From positions 1 to 64,000 of the forward strand of contig JAFGEO010000062.1 of assembly GCA_016931575.1 (NCBI GenBank): 64,000 nucleotides of DNA. Direction: 5' to 3'. Position numbers and translations under genes: made by a program. The DNA is from Bacteroidales bacterium (GTDB lineage: Bacteria; Bacteroidota; Bacteroidia; Bacteroidales; UBA10428). A model generated the notes under the pieces. It was not told the DNA's origin. It saw only the letters and a program-made list of their open reading frames with translations, and did no database searches. Positions 25,770 to 35,690 of this stretch are shown one piece after another. How positions within the stretch are numbered: position 1 is the stretch's first letter; the number at the start of each line of letters is the position of its first letter.

Positions 25770-26852
25770 ATGAGGAGTAAAGTACTTGTCGCATTAAGCG
25801 GAGGTATCGATAGTGCAATGGTCGCCTGGCTGTTGATGCAGCAGGGCTATGAGATACGAGGGGTACATTTCCTCTTCCACGAAAACACCGGTACATCGGT
25901 TCCTGACAGACTGGAATTCATAAAAAGTACTCTCGGCATCAATTTGGAAATCTGTGATGTAAGGGATCTGTTTGAACGGGAGGTAGTTGGCTATCTGACC
26001 CGGATGCACCTGGAAGGTAAAACTCCAAGCCCTTGTGCTATCTGTAATCCAAAGGTGAAATGGCATGTACTGACAGAATTAAGAAAGACCTTTTCCTGTG
26101 ATTATTTTGCTACCGGTCATTATATCCGTATTATGCCCCTGGGTCAGCAGAAAAGGATCTGTAAGGGAGCTGATCCCCTGAAGGACCAGTCTTATTATCT
26201 CTGGGGGATCACAGCCGCGCAACTTAAATATGCACTGGCTCCGCTGGGTGACATGACCAAACAGGAGGTAAGAAGACTGGCAAAGGAAGCAGGTCTGGAT
26301 AGCCTCATCCGCGAGAAGGAGAGCATGGGATTGTGCTTTTCTGACCATGAACACTATAGAGATTTTCTATTGGAAAAGATTGGCACTAAAGGCATAGGGC
26401 CCGGAATGGTATATGACAGGGAAGGGAAGTATGCCGGTAAACATACTGGCTATCCATATTATACAATAGGACAGAAGAAGGCTCTTAATCTGGATGCCGC
26501 TTACCGGAAATGGTGCGTTGCCGAAATCCTGCCTGCGGAAAATCGATTGATCGTTGATCATTGGCAGAACCTCTATACCCGTGACCTGTCAATTCGTGAA
26601 TATCATTTCTTTGATGATCAGGAAATCGGTAAAAAAAACCCCCTCCAGGTAAAAGTGCGTGGATTTGGACTTAATCCCGGAAATAATGCTTTCATTTTCC
26701 GGGAGTCGCCTGAAATTCTTCGTGTCCGGCTGGAGGAACCAGCATGGGCAATTGCTCCTGGGCAACCGGTGGTGTTCTATTCAGGAGATCTTTTGGTCGG
26801 CGGAGGTATAGCCTGCTCTCCTGCGGAATCCTGCCAGGAGGAACATCCGTAG
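25770..26852 (+). CDS. mnmA: tRNA-specific 2-thiouridylase MnmA
   Basis: A 360-residue enzyme that thiolates U34 of certain tRNAs, using sulfur relayed as a persulfide. The PP-loop ATP-binding motif SGGIDS is at residues 10-15. The two catalytic cysteines are Cys88 in TPSPCAICN and Cys188 in ESMGLCF; KDQSYYLWG (about 137-145) is the tRNA-contact motif. The C-terminal part (about 260-350) has the beta-barrel region with VKVRGFG. MnmA is usual in Bacteroidota, some of which carry two copies. No sulfur-relay gene adjoins it. Confidence 0.93.
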   Translation: MRSKVLVALSGGIDSAMVAWLLMQQGYEIRGVHFLFHENTGTSVPDRLEFIKSTLGINLEICDVRDLFEREVVGYLTRMHLEGKTPSPCAICNPKVKWHVLTELRKTFSCDYFATGHYIRIMPLGQQKRICKGADPLKDQSYYLWGITAAQLKYALAPLGDMTKQEVRRLAKEAGLDSLIREKESMGLCFSDHEHYRDFLLEKIGTKGIGPGMVYDREGKYAGKHTGYPYYTIGQKKALNLDAAYRKWCVAEILPAENRLIVDHWQNLYTRDLSIREYHFFDDQEIGKKNPLQVKVRGFGLNPGNNAFIFRESPEILRVRLEEPAWAIAPGQPVVFYSGDLLVGGGIACSPAESCQEEHP

Positions 26853-26867
26853 AAGCTTAATTCGCTG

Positions 26868-28151
26868 CTAATTGGAACCTGAACCACCCTCTGTCAGATT
26901 TGACTCCGAATCGTCTTCCCATTCGAAAGGTTCGTAAAGCGGACCTTCCTCAGGTATGCTGTCAAGCTCATTGAAATACATCTCGAAAAAGGTTGGAACA
27001 CTGATGGATGAGACGTGGTTAGGCGAATTCTGTATAAATGCAATGCCGGTCCCGGCTTCCGGGCAGAAGGCAATTTCTGCCCTGTATCCCTTTACATACC
27101 CCCCATGATAGATAATCTTGCGCCCCATAAATTCATAAATGCGCCATCCGAGGCTGTAGTGTTTTGAGTCCAATCTGCCCCAGTGTACGGTATACTTGTA
27201 TTTCAGCGGACTAACAATCACCGGGGTTTCTATCTCCCGGAGGATCTCCGGAGATAGTACACCAGGCATATTTCCTAACAGGGCAAGGAGCCACAAAGAT
27301 AGATCAGATATGCTGGCATTCACCCCCGCTGCAGGTGCAGTATTATAGTAACCAAGGTTCACAGGCAGAGCCTGATACTTATGCAGCCCCAGGTTTCGGT
27401 GAGGATAGGCAAAGTTCCCATCCTTACTGAGGAAAATATCCGGATTGGCGGATGCATCCTCCATTTTCAGAGGCTTAAACAGTTTTTCCGCCAACAATTC
27501 CGGATAGGTGGTTTTGGTAAGGGTGTTTGCGATGGTATCGATCAGACTGAATACCACATTCTGATATCCATAAAGTTCTCCCGGGGGGGCTGAAATGTCT
27601 ACCTCTGCAAGTTTCCCGAGTACAACAGGAAAGGGAACATCATCCTCGATGAGGTCATCATAAGCATGGGGTATCAGGCCGGAAGAATGGCTAAGGGTAT
27701 GTTTCAGACTGATATTGGCGGTACTGGTCGAATCTTTAAGCAGGAAACCAGGCAGATAGGTTTTGATTTTATCATCAAGTGAGAAATAACCTTCATCTTC
27801 GAGTAAACAGGCGAGAATGCCGGCGAAGCCTTTCGAGCAGGAAGCAAGCCTGAAAACAGTATGCACATCCACGGAGTCGGTGGTACCGACTTCCTTCACA
27901 CCATAACTTTTTTGTATCAACACCTTGTTGCCCTGCACAATCGTAAGGGCGGCACCAACTGTAGCCGTGCTGTCAAGGTATTGTTCAAGCAGCGAAACAT
28001 ACTTTAGCACTGAACCAGGGGGTGATATCACATGATCTGACGGAATGAATGTTGGCTTTTCAGCTGATTCTGATTTGTGGCAGCCTGGAACAAACAGGAA
28101 AACAGGTAGAAGGATTAAAACAAAGCTTCGTATTGGGGCGAGTTTCTTCAT
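26868..28151 (-). CDS. Serine beta-lactamase-like (class C type) lipoprotein
   Basis: A 427-residue lipoprotein (Cys24 in FVPGC) of the class C beta-lactamase/penicillin-binding-protein-like family. The nucleophile motif is Ser104-x-x-Lys107 (SCSK), the second motif is YQN in LYGYQNVVFS, and the third, usually KTG, is represented by HGG in IYHGGYVKGY. Such proteins are often esterases or D-amino peptidases and not antibiotic-resistance enzymes. I chose the ATG at 28151: it starts a clean lipoprotein signal and leaves a 13-base gap. The earlier ATG at 28184 would overlap the upstream peptidase gene and bury the signal. It is co-directional with that M23 peptidase, suggesting cell-wall turnover. 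Confidence 0.86.
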   Translation of the reverse strand: MKKLAPIRSFVLILLPVFLFVPGCHKSESAEKPTFIPSDHVISPPGSVLKYVSLLEQYLDSTATVGAALTIVQGNKVLIQKSYGVKEVGTTDSVDVHTVFRLASCSKGFAGILACLLEDEGYFSLDDKIKTYLPGFLLKDSTSTANISLKHTLSHSSGLIPHAYDDLIEDDVPFPVVLGKLAEVDISAPPGELYGYQNVVFSLIDTIANTLTKTTYPELLAEKLFKPLKMEDASANPDIFLSKDGNFAYPHRNLGLHKYQALPVNLGYYNTAPAAGVNASISDLSLWLLALLGNMPGVLSPEILREIETPVIVSPLKYKYTVHWGRLDSKHYSLGWRIYEFMGRKIIYHGGYVKGYRAEIAFCPEAGTGIAFIQNSPNHVSSISVPTFFEMYFNELDSIPEEGPLYEPFEWEDDSESNLTEGGSGSN

Positions 28152-28164
28152 CGGCAAATATGAT

Positions 28165-29121
28165 TTAGTCCAGGCTTGCTTCAAACGAATTGGCTTTTGT
28201 TATAATTTCCTGGTATTGTTCAACGCTAAGGTCATCAAAAAAGTATTGGACAGGATCCACTTCTTTGCCTTTGACATGTACTTCATAATGCAAATGAGTG
28301 CCGGCAGATAAACCAGTGTTGCCTACCCATCCGATTACTTCTCCCCGCTTGACCTCCTGTCCTTTTTTTACATTAGACCTTTTTAGATGAGCATAAAGAG
28401 TATGATAACCGTATCCGTGGTCAATTTCCACAACATTCCCAAAAGTTCCCGAGATGCGTGAGGAACTTATTGTTCCGCCCGCGGTTGCATATACTTCAGT
28501 CCCTGTGGGGGCAATAAAATCGATTCCCTTATGCATTCTCCTGATTTTAAGAATGGGATGGTACCGTAAACCGAAACCGGAACCTGTATAGCTAAGATCT
28601 TTGTTCGAAACAGGCATAATTGCGGGTAAATGGATCATCCTCTCCTGATTCCTGGCAGCATATTCTGCTAATTTAAGTAAGGATTTTTCCTCAATCATCA
28701 TTCTGGATTCAAGCTTTTCGATCTGCGCAGCTGTGTTCTTTATCACTGCAGGGAATTCAGCTGAAGTACCCGAATGCCCACCCCGTCCTGCCTTACGTAC
28801 GGTCGGGTCTAGAGGAGAAACTCCAAGGAGCGACCGGTACAGGCTGTCATCCTTAACCTCAACAGCGCTTAATTTCGAAGATATTACTCCAAGCCTGACA
28901 GACAATCGCTTATATTGTTCCTGCAGGTCCTTATTCCTGGATCGAAGTACGATCTCCTCGTTACTCATATGGAGCCTGGAACTTATCGAGTAAGCCAAAA
29001 CGCCAACTGTTGAAGCCATTAAAAGACCTGCCAGAGTTTTCATTAACCTGGTTTTCCAGTTCCTCCTGTAATGAGTATACCTAAGATCTTCCTGCTGAAA
29101 AATATACTTTGTCTGCCTCAC
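28165..29121 (-). CDS. M23 family cell-wall metallopeptidase with membrane anchor
   Basis: A 318-residue membrane-anchored peptidase expected to cut peptidoglycan cross-links. One membrane segment lies at about 27-46 and a coiled coil at about 55-85. The M23/LytM domain occupies about 185-290. Zinc ligands appear in HKGIDF, and in HLHYEV, with LYAHL also conserved. The start is a GTG at 29121. I kept it because the cytoplasmic leader (KYIFQQEDLRY, then NWKTRL) resembles the conserved leader of this Bacteroidota subfamily; an ATG at 29043 would remove it. The beta-lactamase-like gene follows 13 bases later. Confidence 0.92.
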   Translation of the reverse strand: MRQTKYIFQQEDLRYTHYRRNWKTRLMKTLAGLLMASTVGVLAYSISSRLHMSNEEIVLRSRNKDLQEQYKRLSVRLGVISSKLSAVEVKDDSLYRSLLGVSPLDPTVRKAGRGGHSGTSAEFPAVIKNTAAQIEKLESRMMIEEKSLLKLAEYAARNQERMIHLPAIMPVSNKDLSYTGSGFGLRYHPILKIRRMHKGIDFIAPTGTEVYATAGGTISSSRISGTFGNVVEIDHGYGYHTLYAHLKRSNVKKGQEVKRGEVIGWVGNTGLSAGTHLHYEVHVKGKEVDPVQYFFDDLSVEQYQEIITKANSFEASLD

Positions 29122-29222
29122 CTGAAATAAAGTTTTGTTACTATCAATATAAAAATACGACTATAAATATAGTTATAAAGTTTAATTTTCTTCATTTCTG
29201 ATAAAAAATCAGTTTATATTGA

Positions 29223-30392
29223 TCAAAGAGCCTTTACGAAAAGAGCCTCAAGCTGATTAATAGTTTCAATACAGTACCTCACATTATGGTACATCGATTT
29301 CCAAAGGTGCAGTTTCATTCCTTCCGGAAGCGGCATTCCTTCACGCGAAACTGTCTCAAACCACTCGCCGTATGTATGATCGGCAAAGGTATTGTCAATG
29401 TATTCCAGGATCCGGATGGCATAGCTTAGAAACTTTTTATTATGGCTTACATGGTACGAGTACATGCAGGCGATAACAGCCTCAGCCTGGGGCCACCATT
29501 CCTTATTTGTTGTAATGGCTTCTCCCTGGAGAAACCGGTTTATAATCCCTCCGTATTGTTGATCAAATCCCAGGTCGATAGCTTTTTCGCATAGGGTGAT
29601 CAGTATTTTCTCAGCTTCGGTAACCAAATCGGCTTTTTCAGTCAGTCTGGCTGCCTTATAGACTATCCAGGCTACTTCGAAATTGTGCCCTGCCCAGTTT
29701 TCATTGGGTCTGCGTTCCCAGTCAGCACCGAATTCATGGTAAATTTCTCCGTGCTGGAGCGAAATAAACCTGGTTATCAGGATGTGCAGCAAATTCTCGA
29801 TGTTTCGTCGATAGATCACATCACCAGTGACCTCCGTGAATTTTGTAAAAGCTTCCAGAAGGTGTATATGCGTTCCCAATGACCTTGACTGTTCCCCGAG
29901 CGGGTTCCACTCCTCATCATATCCATCCAGGTACGAATTGTCCGAAACATTTTTTATCCTGTTTTCGATACAGTCAATCTGGTGATAGATTTCCCTTTTT
30001 ACCTGTGATTCGCCGGTGAGGGCATAGTATTCGCTCAATCCGTAAAGGGCAAAAGCCTGAACAAATGAAATATGTTTAGGATCATGAATTACCCCGCCAT
30101 TTTCATCTGCTGCCCAGTAGTAGCCGCCATTTGGATTTGACAGCTGATTCCTGAGGGTCCGGTAGGCAAGTTCTGCGATCTGGTGATAGTAAGTTTTAGG
30201 AAAAGTTCTGGCTGCGGCTGATGAGCCGTACAATATTCTTGAGACATAAAGGCTCCCCAGGGGTTCTGAAAAGCTGAATTTCCCCTCATTTGATACCTGC
30301 GAGGCAAAACGCTCTCCGGAGATAGCATACCTCCTCCAGAATTCCATAATGTTTTCAAGTTCCTGTTTGAGACGTTCACTATAATAATCCAT
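29223..30392 (-). CDS. AGE family epimerase, probable cellobiose/mannobiose 2-epimerase
   Basis: A 389-residue cytosolic (alpha/alpha)6-barrel enzyme of the N-acylglucosamine 2-epimerase superfamily. The length and the motifs THIHLLEAF (about 197), GHNFEVAW (about 257) and KEWWPQAEA (about 322) fit cellobiose 2-epimerase, which interconverts the reducing-end glucose and mannose of beta-1,4-disaccharides. N-acylglucosamine or mannose epimerase activity cannot be excluded. It follows an NAD-dependent epimerase gene by 11 bases, so the two form an operon. That suggests a small sugar-conversion unit. Confidence 0.85.
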   Translation of the reverse strand: MDYYSERLKQELENIMEFWRRYAISGERFASQVSNEGKFSFSEPLGSLYVSRILYGSSAAARTFPKTYYHQIAELAYRTLRNQLSNPNGGYYWAADENGGVIHDPKHISFVQAFALYGLSEYYALTGESQVKREIYHQIDCIENRIKNVSDNSYLDGYDEEWNPLGEQSRSLGTHIHLLEAFTKFTEVTGDVIYRRNIENLLHILITRFISLQHGEIYHEFGADWERRPNENWAGHNFEVAWIVYKAARLTEKADLVTEAEKILITLCEKAIDLGFDQQYGGIINRFLQGEAITTNKEWWPQAEAVIACMYSYHVSHNKKFLSYAIRILEYIDNTFADHTYGEWFETVSREGMPLPEGMKLHLWKSMYHNVRYCIETINQLEALFVKAL

Positions 30393-30403
30393 TTTTTGTG
30401 AGA

Positions 30404-31387
30404 TTAACGATTAAGGTACTTGTAAATTAGTTTATTGGTTCTTTCTTCGATAGACTGGTCCGGCACAGCCCTTTCAGGGTCAGATTCAAACCATTCAACT
30501 GATTCGGTCAATCCCTGTTTCAGGCTCTTAACTGCCTGCCAGTTAGTAGTTACAGATTTTATTTTAGTATTGTCAAAGACAACAGATCTGGCCTTGTCGC
30601 CCAACAATCCCTCTCCCCATTCGGGCTCATGCTGATGGATGAAGTCTGAAGGGATATGAATGAGTTCCGGTTCCCTTCCAACGATACTGCCTAGAATACC
30701 GTAGATCTGGTCCCAGGTATGCACCTCATCTGAGGTGATGTGGAAATGCTCATTCAGGGCCCTGTCATTATCGAATAGTTGCACAAATGCCCTCGCAAAA
30801 TCGCTGTTATGCGTTGTGATCCACAAGGATTCCCCGTCACCATGCGAGATTATGGGAAGACCTTCCCTGATCCTGTATACCGGATTATACTGTCGGGCGG
30901 TTAAAGCCATGGGTATCCAGGTGTTTCCATAGGTGTAGGATGGCCTTACAATGGTGAAGGGTACCTTCTTTTGGCTGCTGAGCAATTTCTCACAGGCGAT
31001 TTTTTTCTGTGCGTACGGCCAGTACGGATTCTCAAGTGGACAATCTTCAGTTACAATATAATGATCAGGAGGTTTTTTATAGACAGTTGCTGAGCTTATA
31101 AAAATATATTGGCGGGTGAGCGGGCCAAAGAAGTCAATATCACGGGCCATTTGCTCAGGGGTAAAACAAATGAAATTAGCGATGACATCAAAGGGGGCAT
31201 ACCTGACAATACTATTAAGGCTGTTGTTGTCGCTGTAGTCACCCTCCAGGCTGGTCACTCCGGGGACAAGCCGTTCGGGGTGTTTATTGCACCGGTTAAA
31301 ATGAAAGACTTCAATACCATTCTCCACCGCTTCATTGGTACAAGCGGATGAGATATTCCCAGACCCACCAATAAACAATACTTTCAT
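30404..31387 (-). CDS. NAD-dependent epimerase/dehydratase family protein
   Basis: A 327-residue extended short-chain dehydrogenase. The Rossmann motif GGSGNIS is at residues 6-12, directly after the start MKVLFI. The catalytic region shows SSATVY and a Tyr in YAQKK (YxxxK), in line with a sugar nucleotide or sugar epimerase/dehydratase. I chose the ATG at 31387; an upstream ATG at 31474 would add 29 residues unlike the family before the nucleotide-binding strand. It is co-transcribed with the AGE-family epimerase. The substrate is unknown. Confidence 0.88.
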   Translation of the reverse strand: MKVLFIGGSGNISSACTNEAVENGIEVFHFNRCNKHPERLVPGVTSLEGDYSDNNSLNSIVRYAPFDVIANFICFTPEQMARDIDFFGPLTRQYIFISSATVYKKPPDHYIVTEDCPLENPYWPYAQKKIACEKLLSSQKKVPFTIVRPSYTYGNTWIPMALTARQYNPVYRIREGLPIISHGDGESLWITTHNSDFARAFVQLFDNDRALNEHFHITSDEVHTWDQIYGILGSIVGREPELIHIPSDFIHQHEPEWGEGLLGDKARSVVFDNTKIKSVTTNWQAVKSLKQGLTESVEWFESDPERAVPDQSIEERTNKLIYKYLNR

Positions 31388-31697
31388 AAAAAAAAATACA
31401 ATAGGTGATCTACACCTCTCATGAATGCCATGAAAATAAGGATTTTTTGCATTGGCCCTGAATAAGTTATCCACAATACAGGCTAATAGTCAGATTGAAA
31501 GTTGATTACACAGGATGAAATCAGGCAGGATATTGCGGAGTAGGGCTGCCGCTTCGCCCTTGGTTGATTTCACTTATTCCCCGGAAGGTGAAAAACTTTT
31601 GGTTGGTTTACTTTTGTATGGTTTTAAGTAACGAAAAAGTTGATTGAACGTACATTACCATATGCATTTTCTGACGTCGAATAATTAAGAAGCATTC
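31388..31697. promoter_or_regulatory. Divergent intergenic region with -7 box for the CotH gene
   Basis: This 310-base gap separates the epimerase operon from the CotH gene. A plus-strand TACTTTTG at 31609-31616 matches TAnnTTTG and lies 81 bases before the CotH start. No TTTG sits at the usual -33 distance. No gene is visible in the gap. Confidence 0.4.
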
Positions 31698-34600
31698 ATG
31701 ATCAAGAATTTTACTTCCCGCATACGGCTGTACACCATTTTCTTTTTATCACTCATAATGGTTTCCGCCCGCGGACAAATCACTTTTCCTTCGAATTCTG
31801 CCTTCCGGTACCTGAAAGGAAGCCAGGCCCAGAGCCTTACTTCCTCCTGGAAGGATCCGGGCTATAATGATGCTGCTTGGTCGATGGGCAGCTCACCATT
31901 CTGGTATGGTGATGGCTCCGGAGGAACTGAGATTACGGATATGCAGAATAATTACCTGACTTTTTACCTCAGGACCACATTCAACGCTTCCAACGTGGAA
32001 AATATTCAGGAAGCAAACTTCAGTATTAATTATGATGATGGTTTTGCCCTTTGGATCAATGGGGAAGAAGTATTAAATCAGTATGCCCCGGCTTCGTTTG
32101 CATACAACGATTCAGCCACGGATCTTCATGAATCCGGTACTTTCGAACAATTTGTGGTTTCCGGCAATGACCTGAATCTTACGGAGGGGACCAACACCCT
32201 GGCCATCCAATGTTTCAATGCAAACTATTCCAGCTCTGATTTTCACTTTAACATGAGCCTTGATGCGCTTACTACGACACCTGTGTTGCAGGATACTGTT
32301 GGCATCAGCTATAGTCTGCCCTCAGGCTACTACGAGTCGGCTTTTACCCTGACACTGACATCGCCTGATCCTGCCGCAGAGATTCTGTATACCATAGATG
32401 GAAGCAACCCCCAGGTGTCAACCTCGGCTCAAAATGGAGGGACATCCGTGAATATCCTTGTCGACCCTTCCATTACTTCCGGCAGGGGAGCCACCCCGGC
32501 ATTTGTTGTCAGGGCATCGTTAACGAAGGCCGGTTATCAGCCTTCCTATCCTTCGGGCAGGACGTACATATTCTTTAATGCCTTGCTCTCCCAGGGCTAT
32601 CCGGGCAATGTCTGGCCAAGTGGGAATGTGATTGGTGTTACCTATCCTGGAGATCCCCAGATAATTGATTACAACATGGATCCTGACATTATTAATGACT
32701 CCCGCTACACAAATCTGATGCGGGCCTCATTCACCGACATCCCGACCATGTCTGTCATAACTTCTGCTGAAAATCTTTTTGATCCGAATACCGGTATCTA
32801 TGTTAATGCCGCAGGCCATGGAATTGAATGGGAGCGTGAGTGTACTTTCGAAATGTTCGATCCTGAAGGTGATGAAGAAGGCTTTTCTGTTAATGCAGGG
32901 GTGCGTATCCGCGGAGGTTACAGCCGACATCCCTGGTATCCGAAACATGCCTTCCGGGTTTTTTTCCGCTCGGAATATGGTGATGCCAAGTTGAACTATC
33001 CCCTGTTCGGTGATGAAGGGGTTGATACCTACGATAAAATTGACCTGAGAACTTCACAGAACTATGCATGGAGTTTGGGCGATTCTCGCAACACCATGGT
33101 CAGGGAGGTATTCTCCCGCGATATGCAGCGGGATATGGGGCAGCCCTATACCCGCAGCCGCTATTACCATCTTTTTATTAACGGGATGTACTGGGGACTG
33201 TATCAAACCCAGGAGCGTTCAGAGGCCCGCTTTGCCTCGGATTATTTTGGGGATAGTTCGGAAGATTACGATGTGGTAAAGGTTAGCACCGAAAACTGGA
33301 GTTATCAGGTGGAAGCAACCGACGGCTCAACGGAATCCTGGAGGGAAGTTTACAACCGCGCACAGGCCGGTTTCGCCGAAAATGAAGATTACTTTGCGCT
33401 TGAGGCCAAAGATTCCTGGGGTAAGCCCCTGCCCGGAGAGGAACGCCTGATAGAGATCGATAACCTGATTGATTATATGCTGACAATTTTCTATGCCGGC
33501 AATTTTGATGCTCCCACTTCTTCTTTCGGAGGTAATGAAGGCCCGAATAATTTCTATGCCATCTATAACCGCAGTGATATGGATAAAGGCTTCATGTTCT
33601 TCAACCATGATGCAGAACATTCACTGTTTTACTATGACGCAACTCCGGGAATCGGGATTAACGAGAATCGCGTGAATCTTGGCACGCGAAGTGATGACCT
33701 AAGGATGAATGTCAGCAGTTTTTATGGCTTCCATCCTCAGTGGCTGCATTTTAAACTGAGCGAGAATGAGGAATACCGAATGCGTTTTGCAGACAGGGCT
33801 GTCATGTATCTATCGGAAGGTGGGGTTCTTTCACCAGAGAAATGCACAGAACGTTTTCAGGCCCGTGCCGATCAGATAGATATGGCCATTATTGCTGAAT
33901 CGGCGCGCTGGGGCGATCAGGGTGGGGGAACCCCCCTTAACCGCAATGACCATTGGCTTCCGCAAATAAACCACACCAACAACCTGTTCTTTCCCGCACG
34001 TACCGACATAACCATTACGCAACTGAGGGATGCCGGATTGTATCCGAATGTCGATGCCCCCGAGATATATAGAAATGATGTGCTCCTGACCGAACAGGAA
34101 TACGATATTAACCCGGGCTGGATCATTAGCCTGGAGAATCCCGAAACCTCCGGAACCCTTTATTACACGCTCGATGGCACCGATCCCAGAAAAACAGGAG
34201 GCGACATAAGGGAGAGCGCGCACCAGGGGCACAATCAAAATGTTATGACGCTGACAGGCTCGACCATTATTAAGGCCCGGGTCTATCAATCAGGGGAATG
34301 GAGCGGGCTGAGACAAATCAGGTTTTTTGCTCCGGAACAGGACTTCAGCAAGCTGAAAGTTACGGAAATAGCCTATCATCCGGTGTATATCCTCGAGGGA
34401 CCCGATACGGTATCAGGGAAAAGTTTTGAATTTATCGAATTTAAGAATACCGGAACCCGCACCCTTAATCTTTCCGGGGTGACCATCGATTCAGCTGTAT
34501 ATCTTCAAATTCCCCCAAAAACCTTGCTCGCACCTGGTCAGTTTTATGTACTTGTATCCAAGCCTTCGAATTTTTTCCAGCGTTATGCCCTCAAAGGCTC

Positions 34601-35126
34601 CGGGAATTTTTCCGGAAACCTGGCAAACAGCGGGGAACGCATACTGGTAACAGATCCTTCCGGTGGAGTAATCATGGATTTCACATACGACGACCAGGCA
34701 CCCTGGCCCGAACTTCCGGATGGAGATGGGCCAACATTGGTCTCTGCTGATATGGACCCCACAGGATCTCCGGGAAATCCTGAATACTGGCGTGCTTCCT
34801 TCAGGGATGGTGGCTCACCATTCGCCAATGATTACCTGTACGATGCCATCGGAGAACAGACACATCCTGTTGGAGCACTACCTGAACTGATGTTATTCCC
34901 GAATCCTTCCAGCGATCAGCTTAATATCCAGCTAAGCTATTGGGATCCTGATGAGCAGGTCCGACTTGGATTATACCAACTTGACGGAAGGGTATTAACA
35001 TCCATGGATATTCATTCCGATCTGTGTTTGAGCCTTGGCAGGCTGAATATCGAATCAGGTGTTTATCTTCTGAGGCTCGAAGGTAAGAACTGGAAGCAAA
35101 CCCGCAGGGTGATCTATTCTAAATAA
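31698..35126 (+). CDS. Secreted CotH-family protein with lamin-tail domain and T9SS sorting signal
   Basis: A 1142-residue secreted protein with a signal peptide ending near residue 27 (SARGQ). An N-terminal jelly-roll-like region (about 30-195) and a chitobiase-C-terminal-like repeat (about 205-300, YTIDGSNP) precede a CotH kinase-like domain (about 345-700; KHAFRVFFRSEYG, RSRYYHLFINGMYWGLYQ). A second YTLDGTDP repeat lies near 820. A lamin-tail domain follows at about 890-1010 (EFIEFKNTGTRTLNLSGV). The last 80 residues are a type IX sorting domain (LFPNPSSDQLNIQ, then RLEGKNWKQTRRVIYSK). CotH proteins of spore formers are protein kinases; many bacterial relatives are uncharacterised. Likely cell-surface or released. 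Confidence 0.9.
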   Translation: MIKNFTSRIRLYTIFFLSLIMVSARGQITFPSNSAFRYLKGSQAQSLTSSWKDPGYNDAAWSMGSSPFWYGDGSGGTEITDMQNNYLTFYLRTTFNASNVENIQEANFSINYDDGFALWINGEEVLNQYAPASFAYNDSATDLHESGTFEQFVVSGNDLNLTEGTNTLAIQCFNANYSSSDFHFNMSLDALTTTPVLQDTVGISYSLPSGYYESAFTLTLTSPDPAAEILYTIDGSNPQVSTSAQNGGTSVNILVDPSITSGRGATPAFVVRASLTKAGYQPSYPSGRTYIFFNALLSQGYPGNVWPSGNVIGVTYPGDPQIIDYNMDPDIINDSRYTNLMRASFTDIPTMSVITSAENLFDPNTGIYVNAAGHGIEWERECTFEMFDPEGDEEGFSVNAGVRIRGGYSRHPWYPKHAFRVFFRSEYGDAKLNYPLFGDEGVDTYDKIDLRTSQNYAWSLGDSRNTMVREVFSRDMQRDMGQPYTRSRYYHLFINGMYWGLYQTQERSEARFASDYFGDSSEDYDVVKVSTENWSYQVEATDGSTESWREVYNRAQAGFAENEDYFALEAKDSWGKPLPGEERLIEIDNLIDYMLTIFYAGNFDAPTSSFGGNEGPNNFYAIYNRSDMDKGFMFFNHDAEHSLFYYDATPGIGINENRVNLGTRSDDLRMNVSSFYGFHPQWLHFKLSENEEYRMRFADRAVMYLSEGGVLSPEKCTERFQARADQIDMAIIAESARWGDQGGGTPLNRNDHWLPQINHTNNLFFPARTDITITQLRDAGLYPNVDAPEIYRNDVLLTEQEYDINPGWIISLENPETSGTLYYTLDGTDPRKTGGDIRESAHQGHNQNVMTLTGSTIIKARVYQSGEWSGLRQIRFFAPEQDFSKLKVTEIAYHPVYILEGPDTVSGKSFEFIEFKNTGTRTLNLSGVTIDSAVYLQIPPKTLLAPGQFYVLVSKPSNFFQRYALKGSGNFSGNLANSGERILVTDPSGGVIMDFTYDDQAPWPELPDGDGPTLVSADMDPTGSPGNPEYWRASFRDGGSPFANDYLYDAIGEQTHPVGALPELMLFPNPSSDQLNIQLSYWDPDEQVRLGLYQLDGRVLTSMDIHSDLCLSLGRLNIESGVYLLRLEGKNWKQTRRVIYSK

Positions 35127-35222
35127 GGACTGAAAGCCGGATTCTCAGTTATTAATTTAAGCTGTCAAGACCCGGCAGCCAAAAAACTGATTACCTGGAA
35201 ACCTTTATCAGGCAATAAAAAT

Positions 35223-35256
35223 AAGAAACCGGGAATGCATGCATTCCCGGTTTCTT
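35223..35256. terminator. 34-bp perfect palindrome between convergent genes
   Basis: The arms 35223-35238 and 35241-35256 are perfectly complementary, giving a 16-bp stem around the central AT. An A-rich stretch precedes it and a T-rich stretch follows, so it can end transcription from both the CotH gene and the GerW-like operon. The perfection of the palindrome exceeds what a terminator needs. Confidence 0.75.
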
Positions 35257-35282
35257 GGTGTCACACGGTTTTGGCTCCGGGA

Positions 35283-35678
35283 TTACTTGCTTTTTTTATC
35301 CTCTTTGCTTTCTTTTCCTTCCTTCTTCTCCTTAAATTCCATGGCTTTCTCGATAATGTCAGGGATTTTTTCAAAGAGGGTGTTCAATCCTTTGTTCCTT
35401 TCCGCAGAAATAAAAGAGATCTCATCCTTCTTACTCACGAGGAAGCCTACCGGAGAAATACCGATACCTGCTCCGCCGCCTGTACCTGTTCCGCATGCCT
35501 TGCCTTTCGGATCTTCTCCGGTACCACTGCCGGAGACGAATCCGGTACCGATCTTAATAACGGGTTTGCATTGATACTCACCCATGGTGAATTCTTCTCC
35601 GATGATGGTTTCAGTTCTGGCCATCTCTTTCAGGTGTTGAGTGATTTTGTCCAGTAATTCAGTTACATTGTTTTCCAT
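35283..35678 (-). CDS. GerW/YtfJ family protein
   Basis: A 131-residue protein of the GerW (YtfJ) family. The signature is the glycine-rich GTGTGGGAGIGISPVGFLV at about 64-82, preceded by the conserved IIGEEFTMGEYQCKPVIKI region and followed by a lysine-rich tail. In Bacillus the family is tied to spore germination, but it is widespread in bacteria that do not sporulate and its role there is unknown. It follows a DUF2953-like gene by 12 bases, repeating the ytfI-ytfJ order of Bacillus. No sporulation genes are present, so a general envelope role is more likely. Confidence 0.88.
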   Translation of the reverse strand: MENNVTELLDKITQHLKEMARTETIIGEEFTMGEYQCKPVIKIGTGFVSGSGTGEDPKGKACGTGTGGGAGIGISPVGFLVSKKDEISFISAERNKGLNTLFEKIPDIIEKAMEFKEKKEGKESKEDKKSK

Positions 35679-35690
35679 AGTTTTAACTTT

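Noticed and set aside
26868-28151. Antibiotic-resistance beta-lactamase
   Set aside because: The third motif is HGG and not KTG and the protein is a lipoprotein beside a cell-wall peptidase; such relatives are usually esterases or peptidases.
31388-31474. N-terminal extension of the NAD-dependent epimerase
   Set aside because: The extra 29 residues precede the start MKVLFIGGSG, which is where the Rossmann fold normally begins.
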